DNA of 64,000 nt. Origin: Rotaria socialis (taxonomy: Eukaryota; Rotifera; Eurotatoria; Philodinida; Philodinidae). Location of the stretch: positions 1 to 64,000 of the forward strand of contig CAJNYU010003300.1 in the NCBI GenBank assembly GCA_905331475.1, written 5' to 3'. The position numbers and the translations under genes were made by a program. This document shows positions 1-12,462 of this stretch, piece after piece (position 1 is the first letter of the stretch; every line of letters begins with the position of its first letter). Below the pieces are notes generated by a model, which saw nothing but the letters and a program-made list of their open reading frames with translations, made no database searches and had not been told where the DNA came from.

Positions 1-880
1 CATATTCTCCATCGCGCTGCTTACATACAAAGTACATGCTTATATAGGCAAATAGTAAAGTAATAACAGAAAACCAAGAATTAAGTCAAGTACTATACTT
101 ATACTCCAAATACAAAATGTTGACTAACAATAAATTAAATGGTTTGGTTGAGGACAACTTTTAGAAACATAATAATAATAACAACACAAAAACACAAGAA
201 GTAATTTGTTGGGCTGTTACAATTTCATTAAACACATGGTACAGTGCCAATGCATGAGTAGCAGCTCATATGCCAGACAGTTTAGGATGATGAACTTTCA
301 ATCACTATCAAAGGAATTTCTATATATCTGCAGACTTCAGAAATGCTAATAAAACAAAAAATATAGAAGCAACATTTTAGGGAATATCGTAGTACATTGC
401 TTGATGAAAAATATGAAGTGAAAAGCTTAGTAACTTAGTCAATGTGTATAGTTCATTATAAATACAAATTTTCAGCTTTAATCTAGTATGTATTCGACTT
501 TTTACTCAGCATTTTTGCGTTAAGGGCAACCGTAAGCGAAAAAAATTTGAAGAATTGATAAATCGTATTTATCTGATGGTTTAGACCGACAACACCAAGA
601 TGACGATCAATGAATAGCACAAGTCAAGCAAAATATCTCGAATTTAATTACATCGGACTGTAAGGAATGCATGACTCTACAATTTAGCAAGTTATTCTAG
701 TCAAAGACAGATAGAATTTGTGTAATTCGATTATTAATCCGTAGTGTATGCGTCATAAATAGAATAAAAGCCGCTTATTTGATAGGCTGAAAATTGCTTA
801 AAAGATTTTCTATCTTCAAAGAATCTCAAGAAGATGAATTATAACTTTAAAAGTTTCTAATGAAGACATCGATCACTTAC

Positions 881-1047
881 GAAGACGAATCTGCAAAAGA
901 AGTGGCCACTTTTTGTTCTCGTATCAATTGAAGAGTATTTTCTTGAGAGCCTAGACCTCCACAAGAGTTTAATGTGGCTGTTTGTGCGTCGATCATGATC
1001 AAATGAGTAACGCAGATGAACATGAAAACCACTCGTGTAAATGACAT
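881..1047 (-). CDS. First exon of a secreted-protein gene (partial)
   Basis: The exon runs from an ATG at 1047 to a consensus donor (GTAAGT, read on the minus strand at 880-875). It encodes a typical signal peptide: a short basic start (MSFTRV), a hydrophobic core (VFMFICVTHLIMI) and likely cleavage after DAQ. A short mature segment beginning TATLNSCGGLGSQ follows. An in-frame upstream Met would add 23 residues without a signal-peptide look, so 1047 is preferred. I could not find convincing downstream exons between 1 and 880, so the rest of the gene probably lies outside the window or the gene is degraded. The family is not recognised. Confidence 0.4.
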
Positions 1048-3152
1048 TGTATAATCCGCTTCATGGTTTCTCTGGCAAACATTGATACAAAAACGGCAGA
1101 TCATTACTAAATGCAATCTTGATTACGACTAAATCGTAAATGAAATCATATTGTAGTTCTAACATTTTTATCTGTACGCCGAAATCAGGGCGTGTTATTC
1201 TTTTATGTCTTAACCCGGTATGCCTTAATCCAGTACGTCTTAATCTGTATAGGTTGTGCATCAACAAAAGATTTTTCAGCGATTATAAAACAGAAAAAAT
1301 AAAATCGAGTGAAGAAATTTCTAGTGAAAATACTATAAGGGGAACTATAGAATATCGTAAATTTTATTTTTAATCCAATAGAAATAGAAATTGAATTGAA
1401 TGTAAGGAATAGAGAAATGTAACGCATAGACAAACAAGTGATAAAAAAAAGGAAAATATAAAAAACGGAACTGCTATGTCCTATAAATACAATGACTAAT
1501 AGCATGATTTGTTCTTCCAAATAACAAGAAACAACATGTTATATATATTTGATTAGCTAGCTATCTTTTACAAGGCTTTTCTTTCAGATATGATCGATAG
1601 TGATATATACCCTTACAATTTCATTGAGAAAAATATGACACCAAATCGATCTCACTTCAATGGTATTTTCTAATTTTAAAATTATTACCTTCGAATAGTT
1701 ATATTTGATTTGAAAACTGATAAATAAATTCCTGTTTTTATTTTGTTACGTGTAAAACTTTCATAATGAACTACAATAGCATTTAATTTACATATTATCA
1801 CGAGCTTAGTACGCTTTGATGATTAATTTTAAAAATGCTAATTTTTTTTTGTTACTAAAATAGTTCTGTTTATATTTGATGCGTAATAATATGCTGTTGT
1901 CATAGAGCGTTACTGAATTCGAGACATTACAGTGGAATGAAGAAGAAGAAAAAAAAATGTGACGAGTGTCGATTTGATCTCGATCCGGGGCTATCTCTTT
2001 CGTGTCGCCACGTAAAGATAGCCAGTAAGTAGTTGCTTTAGTCTCAATACAATGATTAGACCGAGATCGCGGCTCATCGATTCCTTCTCTATATGTGTTG
2101 CTATATATGTTGCGTTTGTTTGAGATTGTGCAAGGTTATTGCGTAATTTCGTTATGATTTTGTTCTATTTTTAAAAAGAAAAGAAGAGTTATCTTTAGAA
2201 AACAACTAACTTCTCTTGAGTGCATTACACTTAAATAATTAGAATATTTTCAATTTCTCTATTGTTTTTAACAATAATAACGATAATTTTTTTTTCATTT
2301 TTTAACTGCCGTTTATTTTTATGTGAGCAATTCTCTTTATTCTTTGTATTCCTATGAAAATTTAATCTATTCGTTCACTTAAATACACTTATTTATGTCA
2401 ACGTTTTTATTTAACAACTCAGAGGATCAAACACGCTCGTATAGAGAGCATGAACGATTGTTTCCAGTCACATGCAAAGCCCATAATCCTTGGCCTGGGT
2501 ACATAATGTTTATGTACTGTTAATGATGATTATACAGTATCTATTAACTTTAGAGTCAATTATTAAACTCTATAATTAAAAAATACGTCATTTAGTAAAA
2601 CGGCAATTTTAGTTTGAGGAAAAAAAGCAAAAGCGATGCACTTTCCTAGTGGTGATTGTATTTATTAATTATTGCAGCAACTATATCTCTTCTTTTTTGA
2701 CTTCACATCCTAGTTCAAATGTTACTGTAAGAGTCAAATCAGAAGATCTGGAATGCCTGCTTCTGACATGCGTATGAGTGTCGAAAGTTCTACGATCATT
2801 GCTGATTCTATGCTTTACATATTGCTTGTCAAGTGTTTCATTGCTCGCCGTAACCATTAAATGAGTATAAATTATTTTATTTTCGATGCATTCATAAATT
2901 GTTTACAGTTGTAGGAAACGATGCTTTATTGAAAATACTCTCAACTTGAATTTAAAACGTTGATAAAAATGATTCATTATATTCGAAAGAAGAACGTCCG
3001 ATCATTCTTTCGTTTCTAAGAATTATGAATTTAGCCGAATTCGAAATTAAAATGCTTTCAAAAATGCATTTTTTAATTAAATTTCATAGGGAAAACTTTC
3101 TAGTAAATCAAGGTCATCGTTTTGGTTAGCTATGCAACAATTCTTCGCAGCT
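1048..3152. other. Intergenic, no gene seen
   Basis: AT-rich sequence with only short overlapping ORFs that have no spliceable partners, no signal peptide and no known motif. Nothing can be supported here. Confidence 0.5.
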
Positions 3153-3225
3153 GCCCGGCTAGCTCAGTCGGTAGAGCGTGAGACTCTTAATCTCAATGTC
3201 GTGGGTTCGAGCCCCACGTTGGGCG
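3153..3225 (+). tRNA. tRNA-Lys (anticodon CTT)
   Basis: This is a complete 73-nt cloverleaf. The acceptor stem GCCCGGC pairs with GTTGGGC through two G-U pairs, and the discriminator base is G. The D arm contains the A-box sequence TAGCTCAGTCGG. The anticodon stem TGAGA/TCTCA flanks the loop CTCTTAA, placing anticodon CTT at 3186-3188. The T arm GTGGG-TTCGAGC-CCCAC is the B box. There is no intron. A run of five T at 3229-3233 is the expected RNA polymerase III terminator. The sequence is close to the standard animal tRNA-Lys(CTT). It decodes AAG. Confidence 0.97.
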
Positions 3226-6200
3226 CTGTTTTTACAACTTTATTCTTTAGATTGTTTTGATACAAAATATTCCTTTTCTATCATTATAATTATTTTTCTT
3301 CCCCTTGAATGAAAAAAGCAGCATGCTTGTCAATAAATTCAATCTGGCGTCTGATAAAGTCCTTCGGAATAAAACATGTTTTCTTTGGAATGACTCATAT
3401 TACATTCGAGTCTCTTATAATAAAGCACTTGTTTAAATGTTTCTTGAAAGAGGAATTTCATTCTTGTACGGTACTCATTAGCATCGTGCTGCTTGTAGAA
3501 TATTAACTACTACCTCGATAAATACAAGCAATTAGGATTATTTTGCAATGTTCAGTTACGAGAAATAGAAAAAACAACAAGTTTTAAAATGTTGTCGATA
3601 AATTGTAAATTATATTCTAATTTTTCCAAAAAAATAATCTTAAATTTTTGAGAGATTTATTGTTAATTAGTTGTAATTATCGGTAGACTCATCAGTTACT
3701 AAATATCATGTACGTAGGCATAATCGCATTCTACGTATTTTAGTTTTATATCAGATGATTTCATTGATATCATTAACGAATTCTTCACATAAAAGAATGA
3801 ATTAAAAAGAGTATCTTTTGTTAAATAAAAATTGTCTTAGAATTCGAACTTGAAATCCACAATGCATCAGTCATTCAATAGCGTTGCTTATGTGTTTTTC
3901 GTAGTTGATATTTTCATATGTATAAAAATGGTATAATTCTATTATTGATTATTGTTAGCTGATCAGACAAAAGATCAATCATCACAATAATTTCTCGCAT
4001 CATATTTCAAAACAACGACGACACTCCATTCGCGTATGATGGATTATGTTTATTATCATTCAAACAGATATTTGTCACCAAAATGAGTTGGATAACCTCA
4101 AACATGCAAAACGCAAACATCTGCAGTGCTTAAAAATAACCTAATCGATTTGTCGTTTCGATCAATTATTCTCCCTCGATTAAGAGTAAAAGTTTGAAAA
4201 TAATTTTTAGGACGGATTTCAATTGAATTATATTTTAAGTTTAATCGTAATTGCGTATTTGTTCTTTTCGTCAAGACGATAGAGTAGCTGTGCACATTCT
4301 ATGGCAACTATTATAGAGATTCTTATGAAATTATAGTATGCATCAGAGGAAAAGTCTATGAGATGCCTTTATTTATGACGGAAAAAATTGAAAAAACTGC
4401 CGCTGTTTTTATGATGATATAAATTGCATTTATCAACGATATGACTTATACTTAAAATCGAGTGTACGCTTTATTTTTGAGTTATTCAAGGTTCGCGGCT
4501 ACTATTACGCAGAAGTGGGATCTTCGACTCTGTTTTTCCTCTTAATTAGACAAATTTATCAATATACTTATCAAATTTATTACTATTTTAGATAACATCT
4601 TATCCAAGAAGAGACCTTATTTTTCATGAATCTTGATCATGCTCAGTTCAGAATAGTTTTCAATATAATATATTACGAGTTTCATTCAAAGGATATAGCA
4701 AAATAATTAGCAATTTCTCTTCAATTTTTTTGAATTTCATCATCGAACGAGTGCATTGTATGGCAGAAAGATTCTGAAGAAATGCATTAAATTTCATTGA
4801 AGTAAACAAAAGCATGCCCATTGAGTATTAATTATTTCGACAAAACCAAGTAATACTAAAAATGGCGAGTTTATACATAGCAAATTCACTGTCGAACTAG
4901 TATTATTGCTCATACACACTTCAGAGCTAAGCTTAAAATCGATTTTAAAAAGTGAAGTAATTCTGGCGTATTTTCTTATGCTCAAAGATATTTTAATAAA
5001 TTTCGATAAATCTGAATATCCCCTAGAACAAGTGTTACTTACTTGTGATTCTGATTTACTGAATTTAAAAAATGAATAGCTCTCATCTCCTGTAGCCTTG
5101 ACGAATAATCTTTTAGTTTTATTTTTGGCATATTTTTCACGCAGTATTGAATGATCTATATTATGTGAATAATAGACCGTTAAATTACGAAATAAACTAA
5201 GCGGCGCAGTAGTGGCTGAACTCATACTTCTGTTACATCTGATATTCACATTTCCTTATAACTCAGTAGCATTGTAATTAACTAAAGTGTGCTCAGTTTT
5301 TTCTCTTAAAAGCAATACCTTTAAGTGACACAAATCTGATACAATAGTGTAAAATTGTAGTTCCTGAAATAGAGTTGCCAGATCTTTAAATTTTATCTCT
5401 CATTCACTCACGCTCACCGTTGAAGACTATAGTGAAGTCGTCACCACTTAGATTAATGTGTCAAAATAACTGAAGTTTCATCCACTTGCCAGTAGGCACT
5501 TGTTTCACGAGTAACGATCTTGCTTGATTCATGCTGCAATGCACTACAATGTTCTGTATTTATTAATTGTTTTATTTCCGTTGCTATTAACAGTCATCAG
5601 TGACAGACGTTTTTATTATCTTATCCTTAGAGAAAGTAATAGAAACTCATCAGATAACCCTAAAAAAGCGTGTCACACTATCTAAGATACGAAAATTATG
5701 CAATCAATTAATGATAAGATTGAGTGCCATTCTATGAATACTATTGATGTGAAATATTCTGATGAATAGCCATACGACTAAACTATTAAATCAATTTGTC
5801 TACAGAACATGTTCAATAGTTTCCTTTTGTTCTTAACAGCAACTACTTAATATCATAAAAATGAGATTGATGAGCACTTTCTCTATTTACCATCAACCTT
5901 TTTCTTTTCCTGCAGCTTCACAATCATTCATTTCTATGATGAATATATAGACTTATCACTTTTTAATAATAATATATGGGTAAAACTGCAGGTGAAATAT
6001 ATGAAAAACTTCATTGCAGCTGTTTATAGTAGGGCTTTTTCATGATTCTTTCCAAATGATTAGTAAATATCGTTGAGCAAAAAGTTTTGACGATGACGTC
6101 AGTCTCATAAAAAAAGAACTTAGAAGCGGAAACGCAAATGGACACACTTCTATATAAATATAGAAAGTCACACAAAAGTATACTTTTTGTTTTTTCCAGA

Positions 6201-6573
6201 GTGAAAGATTGATAGAAAAAAAAGAAGGAAAGTTGCTTAGAGGAAATTTTCATTGACACATGGTTCATTGGCATAAGAACAGTAATCGGCTGTATGAATA
6301 AGAAGCAAACACAGTTTCCTCATAGTGTGTCGTCTTTTTTTTCTCTTTTTGCAAATTCTGCTAATGCTTATTTCAATGTCGCTAGAAAGCAGAAAAACAG
6401 GCGAGAATAAAATTCTGTGGGAAAAGAAAGAAAAAAATAAGTCGAGTGTCAGACAAGCTTCATATTAGTAAGACATTTATTTCTATTCTTTACATTGAAC
6501 ACAAATAGATTGAATCAAAGAAGAGTTTTTTTTCTTCGATAAATTCAACATTAAAAGAAAGAAAAACTGTTTC
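3226..6573. other. Intergenic, no gene seen
   Basis: About 3.3 kb of AT-rich DNA. The longest ORF (minus strand, 4794-5249, 151 codons) has no recognisable domain and no conserved look. A 15-bp stretch near 5476 recurs near 35656 (see findings). Confidence 0.5.
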
Positions 6574-7602
6574 ATGTTATCGTGCATTATTATTCTGATT
6601 ATTTATTTATCTATAAATTCTGTTTTATCAGCACTTAATAATCAAACAAAGCCTATTAATGCATTGAATATTGATGTAAACTATGCAGAAAATTATACAA
6701 TTATTTTATCATACAATTTAACAACAAATTATTCTTATTTTATTACATTTCGTTCATTTGGACATAGACAAATAAAATATGGCTTATTTTTACCAACAAA
6801 TAGATCAGAAGAAAACTCCATTGAAATATTTTATCAATATCACACAACAGAATTATTTATTGTTTGTTTTCATTTTATTCTTCCAGCCAATGGCCTTGAT
6901 ATTAAATGTGAAGATCTTCGCGTAGTAAATGGTGATCAAATAAATTCTAATGGAGAAAAAGAATTTCTTCCATCATATAATCCATTATTTGTACCGATGA
7001 TGTACGCACTGAGTATTTTAATGCTTCTGCCTGTTATTATTCAACACCATCGTCAGAAAAAGACGGAATTATTACGACGACAAAAACATTTAAGACATTT
7101 ATCAGTATCACTCGTACAAGATGATCCAAATTTAACAAAAAATATATTATCTGGAATGGTCAAAAATGGGAGGGTTAATTATGAAAATATCCCAATAGAT
7201 ATTGAATTACTTTCATTGCCGTCAACAAGAACAATGCTTGATGATTTAGATGATGATACAAATGCAACATTTACAATACGAAAACACAATTCATTTATAG
7301 AGAAATATGATGATTATGATATCGATAGACAAACAGATGTTGATGCTCATGATTGTATTGCACATCTTTTAGATAGTACACCGTGGACAACGCTAGATAT
7401 AAACGAACCACTTAGTACTAGTTCATGTAAGCATCCAGTTATTCGCGATTCTGCTATAGCCATTAAAGAACAACATGTTCCAACCATAGTCCATTTTCGT
7501 AATGATAATGATTGCAGCCGAAAACTTACCGTAGAATCGAATAAATATTCTTCATTGAATGTATCTCTAATAAATCCAATGTTTTTTGAATCAGACGTAT
7601 AA
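6574..7602 (+). CDS. Intronless single-pass membrane protein, unknown function
   Basis: A 342-residue type I membrane protein in one exon. Residues 1-20 form a signal peptide (MLSCIIILIIYLSINSVLSA). Residues 21-137 are a small ectodomain with several N-glycosylation sequons (NQT, NYT, NLT, NYS, NRS) and cysteines at 98 and 112. Residues 138-157 are a transmembrane helix, followed by a basic stop-transfer stretch HHRQKK. The roughly 180-residue cytoplasmic tail is rich in Asp, Ser and Thr with an acidic patch (LDDLDDDT). The beta-rich ectodomain could be one immunoglobulin or fibronectin type III fold, but I cannot assign it. The start is the first ATG and directly begins the signal peptide. 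The LINE insertion begins 287 bp downstream and does not touch the gene. Confidence 0.75.
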   Translation: MLSCIIILIIYLSINSVLSALNNQTKPINALNIDVNYAENYTIILSYNLTTNYSYFITFRSFGHRQIKYGLFLPTNRSEENSIEIFYQYHTTELFIVCFHFILPANGLDIKCEDLRVVNGDQINSNGEKEFLPSYNPLFVPMMYALSILMLLPVIIQHHRQKKTELLRRQKHLRHLSVSLVQDDPNLTKNILSGMVKNGRVNYENIPIDIELLSLPSTRTMLDDLDDDTNATFTIRKHNSFIEKYDDYDIDRQTDVDAHDCIAHLLDSTPWTTLDINEPLSTSSCKHPVIRDSAIAIKEQHVPTIVHFRNDNDCSRKLTVESNKYSSLNVSLINPMFFESDV

Positions 7603-7888
7603 GCAGCCATGATATTGTATATACTTTCTTCTATATTAATATCGAAATCTATGGGTACAATAGTTCATAATAGAAGAAGCAGCAGTGTCAACGAAAAATA
7701 TGTTTCGATTTATAATGTAAGTTCAATGATGATATTCTATTTCCATTCTAATTAATATGATTATTGTAGTTGTTTTTAAATTTTTATATATAATCGACTA
7801 GTTCGATTGAAAAAGATGTGAGTTATTTTGAAATAAAATAAGACAAACATTTTTTTGTGCTTTCGTATAATTATAGATGACGGAAATC

Positions 7889-9040
7889 TTTGAAAAATAA
7901 AAATTCAGCCGGTATCGACGGGGTGTCGAATCACACATTGAAACTACTTCCTAGTGGACATCTTCAAATAATCTTGTTCTCGTTTAACACGTTCGCATCT
8001 TCTTACCAAACTCCTGCTCATTGGCATATAGCCAAAATGATTTTACTCACGAAGACCAAGTCCGGAATCGTAACACTTGACGAAACAAGACCCATTTCAT
8101 TACTACCGTGTTTCTCAAAAATCTACGAAAAATGTTTCCCAGTCCACTTAAGAAAGTGGGTGGACGATCAAGGAATTTTGCCCAAAGAACAGAGCGGGTT
8201 TCGTCCAGGACATAACATGGCCGTTCGTCTTGTCTCAATGATCGATCAAATAGGTCAAAGCCTATCAAAAAATACGGCGGCGGCAGCTCTATTCGTAGAT
8301 TTCAAGCCAGCTTTTAACCAACTATGGTACTTCGGACTTTGGATCAAACTAAGACGCCTCGAATGTCCATCTCACATAATTNCTATAGACTTTTCAATGC
8401 TCACATTAGACCGTACTACCAGTCGCTTTTTAACATTTATCCGATTTTGACCCTGAATAAACAAAACAACTCGAAGCAATGAATCGTCAAATTTTTCGAA
8501 AAATGCATCAGTGGTTTGATGCAACAAACATCGAAATTGAGAGTCTACCAAAATATAAATCGTTTAAGGAACTTGCAGATACTCATTGGGATAAATTGAC
8601 ATCAGCAATACTCAGAACAAATCCTCGTGTTCTAGAAGATTTCTTACAACACAAACTATCAATCGTTTACTTACAAGAATATTTCACAAATCCTTCACTC
8701 GCAAAAGAAAAGAAATCAATATTTGGTAGAGGAAGAACACGTAACAACATCAAAAGCCTACTAAATGATGGAATACTATCTCTATTTGACCATGTAGTAT
8801 GTTTCTAAGTCCTGAGATTCTCCGTGTTAAACATGTGTTGTATCTCCCTATTCGTTTTTTCCTAAACTCTTATAGTGTCTTTCTCTTTTTTTTCTCGCCT
8901 TGTGTCTAGTGTACTCGATCTTTATTTTTCTTCTCAACTATTTGGTTTTTTTTACGCTACAGGAGCGATGTTCGCTCGTAGCAGGTGTTAACCACTCATG
9001 TGGTACTCACCAAAATAAAGTATTATATAAAACAAAATAC
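7889..9040 (+). mobile_element. 5'-truncated, internally deleted LINE (non-LTR retrotransposon)
   Basis: The insertion is bounded by a perfect 12-bp direct repeat, ATGACGGAAATC, at 7877-7888 and 9041-9052: a target site duplication. It opens inside the reverse transcriptase domain (SAGIDGVSNHTLK at about 7905), without an ATG. Recognisable RT blocks follow: RPISLLPCFSKIYEK, EQSGFRPGHN and the block A region FVDFKPAFNQLW. Near the single ambiguous base at 8382 the frame jumps to sequence normally near the element's end (RPYYQSLFNIYPIL). The catalytic YADD segment and thumb are therefore deleted. A one-base frameshift near 8460 leads to the C-terminal segment at 8479-8808 (MNRQIFRKMHQWFD). A 230-bp 3' UTR ends in an A-rich tail. 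It resembles the Jockey/Tad-like LINE group; the exact clade is uncertain. Confidence 0.92.
7892..8808 (+). pseudogene. Remnant reverse transcriptase ORF of the LINE
   Basis: Two ORF pieces separated by a deletion and a frameshift. The first (to about 8381) covers the RT fingers and palm start. The second (8479-8808) covers the region after the thumb. Endonuclease and the N-terminal half of RT are absent because of 5' truncation, and the polymerase active site (YADD) is absent because of the internal deletion. The piece cannot encode an active enzyme. Confidence 0.9.
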
Positions 9041-9719
9041 ATGACGGAAATCAGTATAGATATCTATCTAATACGTCGTGATGTATTTTCATCATCAAAT
9101 GACTTTTTTTTATTGTTATATATGATATGTTCTTGTAGTTCACATGAATGCATGAGTACTTCTTGTTGCTTAACGCGCTCATCAAAATGTTTCTCTTCGC
9201 CTAAAGCTACATGCATATAGTTCTTAGAGGCTCTGAATATAAATCGTATTTTTTAAGGGTTCAAATTGTCGACCCGTTGTCTCATCATAGCACAAAAACA
9301 TGCATTACATTTCTAGATCTAACTATATTCTTATGTGAAACTGAAAACTATATTAATAATAGAGAAAAGCAGAATAGTCAAAAGTTTAGGTTTGAGTTTT
9401 TTACAAAGCAGCTTGCTACGGACTTTCAGATGCTCTTTGTTTTTTATTTTTTTCTACGATGGCTTGATCAAACAAAAAGAGTACATAGTGTAACTAGTAT
9501 TGAAGAAAGTTTTGTTATTGTTGTGTTCATGATCCATTATAGGCATCGATGTTCTCGTATCTCTGTAAAATATATCAACGGAAAAGTCTATTATAAGACT
9601 TTCTTTTGATGATTTGTTTTGAAAGCTGTAGATTATAAATAATAGTTTATAAGGTTGCAAATCAATGAAGAAAAATAGCTAGCCCAAACTCTTCTATCTG
9701 ACAGCGATAAAAAAGATGT

Positions 9720-9721
<2 letters not shown>

Positions 9722-9757
<36 letters not shown>
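9722..9757. repeat. (AT)n microsatellite
   Basis: Uninterrupted alternating A and T for about 36 bp, seen directly. Confidence 0.9.
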
Positions 9758-9760
<3 letters not shown>

Positions 9761-9840
9761 GAGATGACTAGAATAGCTTTACAAGAGATATTACCAAGAG
9801 GAGAAAAGCGATTTATGAGTTTCATGATTTTTCTGAGTTT

Positions 9841-10017
9841 AGCTGATTTAAAATGAGTTTGAGAAAACGAAAAATTTGCTAAACTAACTAAAAACTATTC
9901 CAAATCATAAATTATTACTGAAAATCATTCAAAGGCACCGAAACTCACGCAAACTCATTCCAATACAGTTAATTTATATTGATTGTAAGTTGAGTTTTAC
10001 TGTGATTTAAATCAGCT
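9841..10017. repeat. Small foldback element (MITE-like)
   Basis: The ends are inverted copies of each other: AGCTGATTTAAA at 9841-9852 and TTTAAATCAGCT at 10006-10017. The 150-bp interior is rich in short AACTCA/TGAGTT motifs in both orientations. No target duplication was identified, so the transposon nature is inferred. Confidence 0.4.
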
Positions 10018-10084
10018 TTTTCCCCCTTGGATATTACCAATAGTGAGTGTTAGCAATACAGCGCTACAGCTAAGTGTTCGAACA

Positions 10085-10921
10085 TTAACGAATCTGAAGG
10101 AAAACTTTCACATTGTCAAGACTTTTGTTGGTAACACCAAAATCCAGTTTTCCGTCACGGTTAAAACCAACGACAGAAATTGAGAAAGGGTGAAATCCAT
10201 GGCTGACTGAAAACAACTGTAGATCTGCAACCGCAATCACTTTTGGTTGAGAATTAGAACGTGACCAATACTTTTTGACTTAAAAAAAAAAGAACCATTA
10301 CCGTACCCAAGAAATAATTCTACTGTATTATTTTCATGATATGTGACAACGATATCAAGTGTGGTATCATTGTTGAAATCATCTATTATGAGCGATTTCG
10401 GTCGAGATCCATTGTCTATTATGAACGTCGTCTTTTTCACGAAAGTTTCACTGATATCTCCAATAAGTACGCTTACTATGTCGTCCAATTGATTAGCGGC
10501 GACGATATCTAGTCGACTGTCATTATTAAAATCGCCATCAGCTACTAAATATGGCCTAGACTCTGTTGAACTATAGCATTTGTTTTTCAAAAGATCCATC
10601 GCTGCTTCCAATGAAGACAATTAGACTGGCATCATCAAATTTGATGGTTACAGCATCAGGTCGGACATCATTATTAATGTCATTTACAGTCACAGAATAT
10701 GAAGGACTATCAGTTATATATGTTGTTGTTTTTGTAAAGGAGCCATTTTCATATCCAAAAATGATGTCTAGTGAATTTTCAAAATAACTAGTGACAACAA
10801 TATCCAGCTGGTTGTCATTATTAAAATGACTAGCACTCATAGATATTGGATCAGAGCCAGTTGAATATAATGTTTGACGCGTGAAACTAAAGGAACCATG
10901 TATACTGTAATATTCTAACAT
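10085..10921 (-). pseudogene. FG-GAP/VCBS-repeat protein pseudogene
   Basis: At least four FG-GAP/VCBS repeats are readable. Each has an Asn/Asp calcium-loop-like core (FNNDNQLDIVV, INNDVRPDAV, FNNDSRLDIVA, FNNDTTLDIVV) and a GNGSF-type turn. The last readable block is GFNRDGKLDFGVTNK, ending at a TAA at 10085-10087. The reading frame is broken at least twice: after GSFEKQML near 10575, and after GNGSF near 10280. The upstream end starts mid-repeat with no signal peptide. FG-GAP proteins are usually secreted or surface beta-propellers, and bdelloids have large families of them (known from the literature). This copy is a 5'-truncated, frameshifted remnant. Confidence 0.85.
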
Positions 10922-12462
10922 ATTTTCCTATTCATCTTAGCATAAAAGTAAAACGGTATAAAATCATTTTTTCGTGAACCTATGGGTTTAGATGTGCTAA
11001 TAATCAATGCGAATGAATGTAACAAATTAAGAGTAACACAAAGAGAGTATGTTTATTTTTGTCTTTGATATTTTCGATAATCGCTGCAAAGGTATCTTTT
11101 CTTTCTGTTGGGTAACAGACAAAACAACCATACAAAAGGAAAACCTATGCACGTCACTTTCCTATTCCTCTGCAAGGAAAACATATTACCTTTTAATCTT
11201 ACACCTTAAGAGTGATACATTGACCAACAATCTAGATCTAGTAAAATATGTTACAAATAAAAGACATAAGAAAATTTGTAGCTCAGCAATCTTCATATTT
11301 GGTTTTACATGTAATAATCATTGGTTGATATTTGTTCAGGTACGAACACTATTTTGAGATGTAGTTCGAAAGATTCGATAATAATTAAATTTCAAAAATA
11401 AAAAAAAATTCGTTCTTTTACATAGAAGTGAATTGTAAGAGTGTGGATGCCATCTAGATTTCGCATGAGGAGCAGAATTTCCTCCATTTACAAATCTCAA
11501 TTAGATTATTAGTACTGTTTCCATGTCGATATTTTCCTGTATCAATTTTTCAAGATTTTTTTCTTTCGAGCCTTTCTCGATTTTGACATAACTCTTTTCG
11601 ATATCTATTATCAGGATTTTCTTCGTCATGTTTATTCTGTAGGCGCAACTATTGCTCACGAATTATAGAAAATGCATAGTATTTCATCTAGCCAAATCAG
11701 ATGTGCACTAAATGAATAGGCAAATATTCAATAGTGCAATAGAAGCAATGTGTTTTAATCGTCGGATATAAGTTTTGGTCGCAATCCTAAGGGTAAAAAG
11801 GTTCATACTGAGAACAAGTAAAAGTTTCATGATACAATAAAAACAGGAGCATATAAGCGACAAGTCGTAAGTAGTACCCTGTCGGCGAACGACTCAGGAC
11901 TGCTTTACTTATTTCCAGTGGGCGCCATTTTTCCAACAGAAAATGCACGCAGGATCTGTTTCTCACATCGAAAGAATTAGAACAAAACTTTGCACAACTA
12001 ATATCTACAGCTAATAAATACCTAAGATGAAAAAGAAAAATTGTAAATCTTACGAGAGTTGCAGACCGTTTGACAGTATCTGTTGTAAATAAAATTACAA
12101 AAAATCAAAGGAAAATGATATGATTAAGTGAGAGTGAACTTTGAAAAATAAATTATGGAGCCTAGAGGAACTTGCAGTTAATATTTTGAAGTCATACACA
12201 GATTTTCAATTGTATTATAACTCTTTTAGAAAAAAAAGCTTGCGCGCCTGGTTAGATGCGTCCTACTGTTTCTATTACTTAGTTTTTTTTATTGTTAAAA
12301 TGAAAACCTAAACATTATGTTATATCTGTATGTGATTATTGAACAAAGAGAAGAAGATATTTATAAATAGAAAAGCAAACACATACACCTGACAATGCCT
12401 TTCATAAAAATAAAGATTTATATCTCACAATAATTTCACAAAAACAAACCAATTCATAAAGC
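10922..12462. other. Intergenic, no gene seen
   Basis: AT-rich sequence downstream of the Rab-like gene. Only short random-looking ORFs are present. Confidence 0.5.

Larger units (their letters stand above)
9053..10084. other. Intergenic, no gene seen
   Basis: AT-rich. It contains an (AT)n microsatellite at about 9722-9757 and a small foldback at 9841-10017. A 132-codon ORF at 9211-9609 shows no recognisable feature. Confidence 0.5.

Noticed and set aside
4794..5249. 151-codon minus-strand ORF
   Set aside because: No domain, no splice context, low-complexity Ser/Lys/Phe composition; compatible with chance in AT-rich DNA.
9211..9609. 132-codon plus-strand ORF after the LINE
   Set aside because: No start context or recognisable motif; begins in DNA that is only target-site flank.
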